Shown here piece by piece: positions 6,406 to 11,876 of a stretch of 12,745 nucleotides of DNA. A program made the position numbers and the translations under genes. The notes below the pieces were generated by a model, which was given only the letters and a program-made list of their open reading frames with translations, ran no database searches and was not told where the DNA came from. This DNA comes from Nitrospirota bacterium. Lineage in GTDB: Bacteria; Nitrospirota; Thermodesulfovibrionia; Thermodesulfovibrionales; JdFR-88. The stretch covers positions 1 to 12,745 of the forward strand of contig JAJYGJ010000033.1 in assembly GCA_021790695.1 (NCBI GenBank), written 5' to 3'. The number at the start of each line of letters is the position of its first letter. The stretch's first letter is position 1.

Positions 6406-7464
6406 ATGGACAGCAAATACGCATTCGGCGTCATTGAAACACCCGGGGAGAAAGCGAAATCGCCCCTGCCGGCGCCGGCCTACACCATCCCGTACAGGGA
6501 TATTTCGGCCGTGGTAATGGACTCGGCCATGGTTGACCTTGCATCCATGCCCAGGGAGGCCTCGGCAAGGTACCTTCTGCGGCATCAGCAGGTGTTGGAG
6601 AAGGTCATGGCTTCGCACCCCGTGATACCCATGAAGCTCGGCACTTATGTTTCCAGTCACGCCGAGGCGGTCGATGTCCTGTTGTCCGGATATCGGGATT
6701 TCAAGGATACCTTAAGTGAAATAGGGGACAAGGCGGAATTCGACGTCGCCGCGGCATGGGCGGACCTGGATTCTCTTATCAGGCAGACAGCGGAGGAGAG
6801 CGAGGATGTCCGCGAGTTCAAGAGAAATCTCGCGTCGAAAAAGGGCGGCATAACGACAGAGGACCGGATGAAGGCCGGATACATGGTCAGGGAGGCCATG
6901 AAAGAAAGCGGCAGGAAAACGGCCGCGGTAATAACAAGCGCCCTTGCCGGGATCGCGCTTGCGCAGAGGCCCCACGCCCTCATGGACGACGGCATGGTCC
7001 TGAACGCCGCCTTTCTGGTTGAAAACGGGAAAAGAAAGAGATTTGACGAGGCCCTGAACGGCCTGGACGGGGCTTATCGGGGGCGAATAAATTTCAGGTG
7101 CGTAGGTCCTTTGCCCGCGTACAGCTTCTACACCGCCGAGATTAAAAAAGTCGGCGCCGGCGAACTGGACAAGGCGAAAAAATTGCTCGGCTTTTGGGAT
7201 TTCCCGGCATACAGGCATGAAATAGAAAAGGCGTACAGGCGGCGCGCCCGCATGTGTCATCCCGATGCGGCCGGCCCCGCGGGGAGAAAAGGACAGGTTT
7301 GCCCCCATACGGAAATTCCGGAAATCGAGGGCGACGGGGAATCGGGCGGGATAAACGGATTCACCGGGATAAACGGGGCCTACAAGCTGCTTATGGAATG
7401 CAGCGGCCCCGGGACGCGCCGCAGAGAGGATGGAAGCGTTCTCATCGTGCGGATAAGGAAGTAA
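6406..7464 (+). CDS. GvpF/GvpL protein with C-terminal J-domain-like extension
   Basis: Residues 1-250 are a GvpF/GvpL protein, an accessory factor that binds GvpA and is needed early in assembly. Diagnostic segments are the RHQQVLEKVMASHPVIPMKLGT block (59-80), DDGMVLNAAFLVE (194-206) and RCVGPLPAYSF (231-241). Ordinary members end soon after the last motif; this one continues for about 100 residues. The extension reads like a J domain: KAKKLLGF, then a helix II EIEKAYRRRARM, the HPD triad at 285-287, a long Gly/Cys-containing insert of about 30 residues, and a helix-III-like INGAYKLLM (322-330). J domains activate Hsp70 through HPD, so the fusion could recruit DnaK to Gvp clients. The J-domain call is by eye and the inter-helix loop is unusually long. 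The start lies three bases after the Cdc48 stop; its binding site is weak. Confidence 0.88.
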   Translation: MDSKYAFGVIETPGEKAKSPLPAPAYTIPYRDISAVVMDSAMVDLASMPREASARYLLRHQQVLEKVMASHPVIPMKLGTYVSSHAEAVDVLLSGYRDFKDTLSEIGDKAEFDVAAAWADLDSLIRQTAEESEDVREFKRNLASKKGGITTEDRMKAGYMVREAMKESGRKTAAVITSALAGIALAQRPHALMDDGMVLNAAFLVENGKRKRFDEALNGLDGAYRGRINFRCVGPLPAYSFYTAEIKKVGAGELDKAKKLLGFWDFPAYRHEIEKAYRRRARMCHPDAAGPAGRKGQVCPHTEIPEIEGDGESGGINGFTGINGAYKLLMECSGPGTRRREDGSVLIVRIRK

Positions 7465-7465
7465 A

Positions 7466-8242
7466 GTGGAAAACACGGGAAAATACATCTACTGCATAAT
7501 CCGGACGGAGCAGGAAAGGAATTTCGGCAATATCGGAATAGGCGGGGGCACAGGCGGCGGGGACAATGAAATAACGACGATCGGCCTTGGCGATCTGGCC
7601 ATGGTCGTGAGCGATTCTCCGCTTGGCAAGTATCCGGTCAGCAGGGAAAATCTTCTCGCCCACCAGAAGGTGGTCGAAGAGGTGATGAAGGATTTCACGC
7701 TGCTGCCGGTGCGCTTTTGCACCATCGCGCCCGCCGCCGTCAATATCCGCAATCTCCTTGAAAGAAGGCGGAAGGAATTCAGGACGCTGCTCGGCCAAAT
7801 GGATTTCAAAATAGAACTGGGTGTGAAGGCGATCTGGAGAGATATGGATTCGATATTCAGGGAGATCGCGGAAGGGGACAGGCGGATTGCGAGTCTCAGG
7901 CGGAAAATCTCCGGAGACGGCAGAACCGGCGTCCAGGCAAAGATGGAGCTGGGCAGAACGGTCGAGCGCGCGCTGGCGGAAAAAAAAGAGGCGGAAGCCG
8001 GCGCAATCATATCCGTCCTGAGGAGAGCGTCGTTTGATTGGAAGCCCGGCCGGGTCTCCGATGACAAGATGGTCATGAACGCCTCTTTTCTGGTCGACAA
8101 GGCAAGGGAGAGGGAGTTCGACAGCCTCGTGGAGGATTTCAGTGAGAACTACAAGGAAAGAATAAGGTTCATGTACGCCGGCCCCCTGCCGCCGTATAAT
8201 TTCGTGAGCGTGACAATACATCCCGAGGAATGGGAAATATGA
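7466..8242 (+). CDS. Gas vesicle protein GvpF/GvpL (second copy)
   Basis: The 258-residue product is a standard-length GvpF/L protein. It starts KYIYCIIRT, has an LAHQKVVEEVM...LLPVRFCTI block around 64-86, the KMVMNASFLVD motif at 201-211 and YAGPLPPYNF at 237-246, then ends shortly after, as family members normally do. The GTG at 7466 is the only reasonable start: it lies one base after the upstream stop, with GGATAAGGAAG before it. A Gly-rich loop at 25-33 replaces the usual first connector. Which of the three GvpF/L genes here corresponds to GvpF and which to GvpL cannot be decided from sequence alone; the neighbouring gvpG suggests that this one fills the F position of a classical F-G pair. 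Confidence 0.93.
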   Translation: MENTGKYIYCIIRTEQERNFGNIGIGGGTGGGDNEITTIGLGDLAMVVSDSPLGKYPVSRENLLAHQKVVEEVMKDFTLLPVRFCTIAPAAVNIRNLLERRRKEFRTLLGQMDFKIELGVKAIWRDMDSIFREIAEGDRRIASLRRKISGDGRTGVQAKMELGRTVERALAEKKEAEAGAIISVLRRASFDWKPGRVSDDKMVMNASFLVDKAREREFDSLVEDFSENYKERIRFMYAGPLPPYNFVSVTIHPEEWEI

Positions 8243-8252
8243 AGGGCGAAAC

Positions 8253-8483
8253 ATGCTCCTGGTAGACGACCTTCTAATGTTGCCCCTCAGGGGCTTCATC
8301 GGAATATTTAAAAAGATAGGCGAAATGGCCGAAACGGAATCATCGGATGCGGACCGCATACGGGAAAAATTGATGGAGGCCAGGCTCGGATTCGAGCTGG
8401 ACGAGATCAGCGAAGAAGAATATGAGAAGCTGGAGACGGAGCTTCTGGCCCGCCTGAATTCCCTGAGGGAAAGCCGGTCATAA
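8253..8483 (+). CDS. gvpG: Gas vesicle protein GvpG
   Basis: GvpG is a small, essential accessory protein of vesicle assembly that interacts with GvpF/L and GvpA in other systems. The 76-residue product has the family hallmarks: MLLVDDLLMLPLRGFIGIFKKI at the N-terminus and the acidic helical segment RIREKLMEARLGFELDEISEEEY, followed by EKLETELLARL. Length is normal. The ATG at 8253 lies ten bases after the second GvpF/L gene, with AAGGGCG just upstream of it. Confidence 0.95.
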   Translation: MLLVDDLLMLPLRGFIGIFKKIGEMAETESSDADRIREKLMEARLGFELDEISEEEYEKLETELLARLNSLRESRS

Positions 8484-8489
8484 AGGAGG
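8484..8489 (+). promoter_or_regulatory. AGGAGG ribosome binding site deciding the gvpO start
   Basis: Two in-frame ATGs lie downstream, at 8491 and 8497. AGGAGG at 8484-8489 is only one base from the first but seven from the second, so the second is the likely start. The site begins right at the gvpG stop. Confidence 0.75.
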
Positions 8490-8496
8490 GATGGAC

Positions 8497-8769
8497 ATGA
8501 CAATGATAATCGAAGAGGCGGATAAGGCGGTCATCGATTTCCTGAACAGGATACTTCACGCCGACAAGGACAAGATGAAGATCATCAAAACCACAAAAAC
8601 GGACCGGGGGTGGACGGCGGAGGCCGAGGTCTTCGAAGAGAGCGGTTTCATAAAGAGCCTCGGGCTGCCCACCAGGGTGCAGGACAGGAATATATATACG
8701 GTGACGCTCGACGGCAACCTCGAGGTCATATCCTATGAACAGGTTGGCAGAAAGGGCGACATGGAATGA
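8497..8769 (+). CDS. gvpO: Gas vesicle protein GvpO
   Basis: The 90-residue product matches the GvpO family: an N-terminal helix (ADKAVIDFLNRILH), then the WTAEAEVFEESGFIKSLGL segment, the conserved DRNIYTVTLDGNLEVISYEQVGR core and a short charged end. GvpO is required for vesicle formation in haloarchaea and is found in many bacterial gvp clusters; its biochemical role is not settled. I place the start at ATG 8497 rather than 8491 because of the ribosome binding site spacing. Its TGA stop overlaps the next ATG (ATGA at 8766-8769). Confidence 0.93.
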   Translation: MTMIIEEADKAVIDFLNRILHADKDKMKIIKTTKTDRGWTAEAEVFEESGFIKSLGLPTRVQDRNIYTVTLDGNLEVISYEQVGRKGDME

Positions 8770-9587
8770 GCATGCCCGGTGGACCAGCGCCCGGGGACCT
8801 GGTATATCTCTTCTGCCTGGCCGATAAAATCCCGGAAAGGGTGACGGGATGCGGCGGCAAGGACCTGAGCTGTTTTTTTAACAAGGGCTTTTATGCGGTC
8901 ACGGCCGGCGTGTCGGGCGCGGATTTCCGCGGGGAGGACCTGAGAAGAAACCTCAATGACCTCAAGTGGGTTGAGGAGAAGGTCAGGTTTCACGAGCGGG
9001 TCGTGGAAAAAATGATGGCGTCCTCCACCGTGATACCGTTTCAGTTCGGCACGGTCTTCGAAACGGAGGAAAGCCTGATGAAGATGCTCTCTGAACACGT
9101 CGACGCGTTCACGGAGATGTTCAAAAAACTGGAGGGCAAGAGGGAATGGGGAATAAAGATATTCTGTGACCGCAAGACATTCGCACGGTCAATTGAAGAG
9201 GACGGCCATCGCGGCGTGACGGAAAAAGAAATGGAGATCCTCTCCCCGGGGAGGGCTTTTTTACACAACAAAAGACGGGACCGGCTCATGGCGGAGCGCG
9301 TGGACGCGAAAATAGAGGGGGCCGGACGCGAGATTTACGAGGCGCTCGCGGGGTTCGGCGCCGAAGTCCGCATCGGCGGTGTCTTTCCCGCGGAAGCGAC
9401 CGGGCGGGAAGGGGACATGATATTGAATGCCGCTTTCCTGGTCGATAACTTCAGGGCAGGCGACTTCATCGGCGAAGTGGAACTTCTGAAGGATAAATAC
9501 CCGGGGCTTGAAATCGAATGCACTGGTCCATGGCCCCCTTATAATTTCTGCGCCCTCAAAGAGCATGAGCCAGCGGACCGCAAATAG
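8766..9587 (+). CDS. Gas vesicle protein GvpF/GvpL (third copy)
   Basis: The 273-residue product is a full-length GvpF/L protein. It has the YLFCLAD start (14-20), the block VRFHERVVEKMMASSTVIPFQFGT (73-96), the internal SPGRAFLHNKRRDRL segment found in many GvpL proteins (160-174), DMILNAAFLVD at 217-227 and ECTGPWPPYNF at 251-261. It is more canonical than the other two copies in the WPPYNF motif. The ATG at 8766 overlaps the gvpO stop. A second in-frame ATG two codons later is equally possible. Its end overlaps the next coding region by 23 bases, so the pair should be translationally coupled. Confidence 0.94.
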   Translation: MSMPGGPAPGDLVYLFCLADKIPERVTGCGGKDLSCFFNKGFYAVTAGVSGADFRGEDLRRNLNDLKWVEEKVRFHERVVEKMMASSTVIPFQFGTVFETEESLMKMLSEHVDAFTEMFKKLEGKREWGIKIFCDRKTFARSIEEDGHRGVTEKEMEILSPGRAFLHNKRRDRLMAERVDAKIEGAGREIYEALAGFGAEVRIGGVFPAEATGREGDMILNAAFLVDNFRAGDFIGEVELLKDKYPGLEIECTGPWPPYNFCALKEHEPADRK

Positions 9588-10137
9588 GAATGTACGCCTG
9601 TCGGAAGCGCTGGACGCCGTTCTGGGCAAGGGCGCGATTGTCAGCGGAGACATTACCCTGTCCGTTGCGGATGTCGACCTGGTCTTTGTGGGCCTGAAAG
9701 TTCTGCTGGCCTCGGTTGATACGGCAGACAGGATCAGGGGAAAACCGGGCCCGCCGTCACCTGGGGGAACGGTCCTGCACGGAGGGCCTCGTCCCGGAGG
9801 GGCCTGTCCGCCCTGGCGTGAAGAGAACCCGATCGCGGCACACGAAAGGAGTGCGGAGGAGGCCGCCGTCTCCCTTCCGCGCATCGATATGGAGGAATCA
9901 AGGCCCGAGCGCGGGCTTGCGAAACTGGTCCTCACCGTCGTGGACCTTGTAAGAAGGCTGATGGAAAAGCAGGCCATCCGCAGGATGGACGGCGGAAGCC
10001 TGACGGAAGATGAGATGGAACGGCTTGGAAACGCCTTCAGGAAGCTCGAAGAGAGGATGGAAGACCTGAAAAAGCTCTTCGGTCTCGATGGGGAGGAACT
10101 AGAGCTGGACCTCGGCCCCCTGGGAAAGCTTGCCTGA
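9565..10137 (+). CDS. GvpA-family (GvpS/J-like) and GvpK fusion protein
   Basis: Two gas-vesicle proteins are joined in one 190-residue frame. Residues 11-56 are a GvpA-family domain (SEALDAVLGKGAIVSGD, then SVADVDLVFVGLKVLLASVDTA), closest by eye to the minor subunits GvpS/GvpJ. Residues 57-110 are a Gly/Pro-rich, probably flexible linker. Residues 115-190 are a near-complete GvpK: RGLAKLVLTVVDLVRRLMEKQ, AIRRMDGGSLTEDEMERLG and LELDLGPLGKL. In other clusters gvpS or gvpJ and gvpK are separate genes, often adjacent. The ATG at 9883-9891 region (M109, at 9889) has no ribosome binding site, so GvpK is not obviously also made alone. The start at 9565 overlaps the upstream GvpF/L gene by 23 bases; no later in-frame ATG keeps the GvpA fold whole. 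A sequencing or assembly frameshift fusing two genes is possible but needs checking. Confidence 0.9.
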   Translation: MSQRTANRNVRLSEALDAVLGKGAIVSGDITLSVADVDLVFVGLKVLLASVDTADRIRGKPGPPSPGGTVLHGGPRPGGACPPWREENPIAAHERSAEEAAVSLPRIDMEESRPERGLAKLVLTVVDLVRRLMEKQAIRRMDGGSLTEDEMERLGNAFRKLEERMEDLKKLFGLDGEELELDLGPLGKLA

Positions 10138-10186
10138 AAATCGCCGGGAGGCCGGGCATAATGAAAACAAAAGGGGATAACTGACC

Positions 10187-10480
10187 ATGGCCGAACAAAT
10201 GGTCCATTCGATACAGGCTACAAACCTTGCCGACATATTGGAACGGGTCCTGGACAAAGGCATAGTCATTGCCGGGGACATCCGGATAAGCCTTGTCGAT
10301 GTCGAGCTGCTGAACATAAAACTGAGGCTTCTCGTCGCCTCGGTGGACAAGGCAATGGAGATGGGCATAAACTGGTGGCAGACGGACCCCTATCTCTCCT
10401 CGAAGGCCCAGAGGCTGGAAGACGAAAACCGGACGCTGAAGGAGCAACTGGAACGGTTTGAAAAGAACCCTCCGGCCTGA
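10187..10480 (+). CDS. gvpJ: Minor gas vesicle protein GvpJ
   Basis: The 97-residue product is a GvpA-family minor subunit, thought to help nucleate the bicone tips. It has NLADILERVLDKGIVIAGD, ISLVDVELLNIKLRLLVASVDKA and the GvpJ-type tail MEMGINWWQTDPYLSS, followed by a coiled-coil end (LEDENRTLKEQLERFE). The NWW-DP-LS tail separates it from GvpA and favours GvpJ over GvpM, although the names are not always applied consistently. The ATG at 10187 follows AAAAGGGGATAACTGACC, a reasonable binding site. It stands 49 bases after the fusion gene and 15 bases before the last cluster gene. Confidence 0.93.
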   Translation: MAEQMVHSIQATNLADILERVLDKGIVIAGDIRISLVDVELLNIKLRLLVASVDKAMEMGINWWQTDPYLSSKAQRLEDENRTLKEQLERFEKNPPA

Positions 10481-10495
10481 AAACTGGAAAAACCC

Positions 10496-11185
10496 ATGCG
10501 CGCCCTCCTGTATGTGCCGATCATTCATATGAGCGCGGACCTGGGCTCGCTGGCCAAAAATCTTGCCGGCCGGGGCATTAAGGGTTTGGGAGAGGAGACC
10601 TGGGAAAAACACAGGAGGACCGTTTCGATGTTCTGGGATTCGATAGCGGCTTTTTTTGAGAAGAGGCCTGTGGCCGGGTTTAGGATATACCAGGACGGAA
10701 TGGTGGCAAATGGCGGGATTGCCGAAAAGATAATAGAGGAAGGAATAAGAAGGGGCAGCAAGAATTACGAGATCATAAGAAAACTCGCGGAGAGAGGGGC
10801 GGTTCTTCAGAAAACGGAAGACCTGGCCATGGTGAAAGAAGAAAGAGACTGGCTGCTCCGGATAACACGGCCCGGAACGCTCCTCCAAAAATTGAAGGTT
10901 TACCTGGCATTCATGGCGAAAAAAAATCGTCTGCTGAAAAGAAGAGACGGCTACATGGCGGACACAATAAACAGGACCCTGGGGCCCGGAGAAACCGGCA
11001 TCTTATTCATAGGGGCTTACCACGAAGTAATCCCGCTGCTCGATCCGGACATCGCGGTCAGCGAAATAAAGGAAGTTCGCAAAGTGAGGCAATATCAAAA
11101 GAGATTGCCGTACCGGGGCGGAAAAAAAGATCCGCTATTTGAAAAATTATCGGACTATCTGGCTGAGCCTGTTGCCGACTTATAA
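10496..11185 (+). CDS. Last gvp-operon gene, weakly TraB-like protein of unknown function
   Basis: The 229-residue product is not a known Gvp family. It is soluble-looking, with no signal peptide or membrane helix. The N-terminus (ALLYVPIIHMSADLGSL) reads like a beta strand with a His, and the region RDGYMADTINRTLGPGETG at 150-168, followed by ILFIGAYHEV at 169-178, resembles the (R)-x-x-x-M-A-x-x-I ... G-A-x-H block of TraB/PrgY-type proteins, where conserved Arg and His residues line a putative active site. The match is short and by eye, so I give no activity. The ATG at 10496 lies 15 bases after gvpJ and only a weak CTGGAAA precedes it. Same strand, close spacing and similar codon use make it part of the operon. 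Confidence 0.75.
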   Translation: MRALLYVPIIHMSADLGSLAKNLAGRGIKGLGEETWEKHRRTVSMFWDSIAAFFEKRPVAGFRIYQDGMVANGGIAEKIIEEGIRRGSKNYEIIRKLAERGAVLQKTEDLAMVKEERDWLLRITRPGTLLQKLKVYLAFMAKKNRLLKRRDGYMADTINRTLGPGETGILFIGAYHEVIPLLDPDIAVSEIKEVRKVRQYQKRLPYRGGKKDPLFEKLSDYLAEPVADL

Positions 11186-11230
11186 AAGAGCTTTTTTCGG
11201 GGGGGCAATCGTCCGCCCCGCAACAATGGG

Positions 11231-11274
11231 TAAGGGCGCCGGCAGAGGCCGCAGGTTCGAAACCTGCATCGCGC
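11231..11274 (+). other. tRNA-like 3' fragment (T-arm remnant), possible island boundary
   Basis: GCAGG-TTCGAAA-CCTGC at 11251-11267 is a perfect tRNA T-arm, with a five-base-pair stem and a consensus TTCRANN loop. Seven bases after it (ATCGCGC) could be the 3' acceptor strand, and GGCAGAGGCC before it could be the end of an anticodon stem plus variable loop. GGGTAAGGGC further upstream resembles a D-loop. The anticodon arm is missing between these parts, no 5' strand complementary to ATCGCGC is seen, and no CCA follows, so this is not a working tRNA. A decayed tRNA end or a recombination/attachment scar is the best reading; a chance palindrome is possible. Confidence 0.4.
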
Positions 11275-11348
11275 TTGTTTCCTTTTATTCCGTCCTTGAT
11301 CAGGCCGGTATTGTTCATCGCTGACCTTTTCCATCCAGTCGGCGGTCT

Positions 11349-11438
11349 TGCCGGACCGTAGCCAAAGCTCATTCCCATGCGACCTAACCCAAGGGCCGAA
11401 ACCTCCAGGCCGCTTTTCCCCAGTTTACGTTTCTGCAT
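11349..11438 (-). pseudogene. Truncated aldo/keto reductase, N-terminal 30 codons only
   Basis: From the ATG at 11438 the frame reads MQKRKLGKSGLEVSALGLGR, continuing MGMSFGYGPA, the standard beginning of an aldo/keto reductase. Here an Arg stands where Cys is usual before MGMS. Beyond codon 30 the frame stays open to 11058 but no longer resembles the family, which is normally over 300 residues, so the TIM-barrel body is gone. AAAGGAAG precedes the ATG, so the original start signals are intact. The break falls towards the gvp cluster. It is arranged head-to-head with an AraC-type regulator fragment, a common natural pairing. Confidence 0.75.
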
Positions 11439-11639
11439 TTTTTCTTCCTTTCATCTGTTTAGGACCGGGCCATTCATAAAGTTTACCAACATGTATTTGC
11501 CGCCTTGGTGATGATTAAATTGTACTCCTGAAAGAACAGGGGCAGGTAGACCAATCCTGTTCATTTCTTGCCTGATCGTCCGGGATCTTCGATAAATGGA
11601 TTGTACGGCAAAGTGGGGTTCTGATGATATGGGCGGGAG
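11439..11639. promoter_or_regulatory. Divergent intergenic region between reductase and regulator remnants
   Basis: About 200 bases separate the two divergent starts and would once have held both promoters. It is visibly more AT-rich than the gvp genes. A seven-base inverted repeat, GAACAGG at 11534-11540 and CCTGTTC at 11556-11562 with 15 bases between, could be a regulator site. I cannot point to convincing -35/-10 boxes. With both genes truncated, any remaining promoter activity has no intact target here. Confidence 0.35.
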
Positions 11640-11876
11640 ATGCGGATGTATAAACACGTCCTCAATCAGGGGCTTGAGAACAACGGCATGGAAAGGGCGC
11701 TCGAAGCGTTGGGGAAGGGCATTGCCCGATGGACCGATAAAGCCGACTCGACCGCGATACCGGGCTTGTCACTTTTTCGGCGGGACGAACCGGCCCATCC
11801 GACGAGCGGCATGTATGAGCCGGGCATTTGTTTGGTGGCGCAAGGGGCCAAACGCGTGCTGCCGTTCGGTCTATAA
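11640..11876 (+). pseudogene. Truncated AraC-family regulator, N-terminal part only
   Basis: The 78-codon frame matches the N-terminal cupin-like domain of AraC-type regulators: IARWTDKADSTAIPGLSLFRRDEP, then PTSGMYEPGICLVAQGAKRVL. The match stops at KRVL and a stop follows four codons later, so the rest of the sensor domain and the whole C-terminal helix-turn-helix region are missing; full proteins are about 300 residues. It cannot bind DNA as such. The stop overlaps the 3' end of the convergent HDOD gene by six bases, placing a recombination junction near 11865-11876. The partner aldo/keto reductase fragment lies divergently upstream. Confidence 0.75.

Noticed and set aside
7442..8503. Long open frame on the - strand (353 codons) opposite the second GvpF/L and gvpG
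   Set aside because: The + strand encodes clear GvpF/L and GvpG. The antisense product has no family features and arises from high-GC codon bias.
9508..9564. Upstream extension of the GvpA-GvpK fusion protein
   Set aside because: The 19 extra codons lie inside the preceding GvpF/L gene and do not resemble any GvpA-family N-terminus. ATG 9565 gives a normal start.
11198..11220. GC-rich hairpin as an operon terminator
   Set aside because: CGGGG pairs with CCCCG, but the T-run lies before the hairpin, not after it, on the + strand, so it is not a standard intrinsic terminator for the gvp operon. I see no better one.
11058..11348. Continuation of the aldo/keto reductase frame towards the gvp operon
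   Set aside because: The frame stays open but loses all family resemblance after codon 30, running antisense through the tRNA-like fragment and the end of the last gvp gene.
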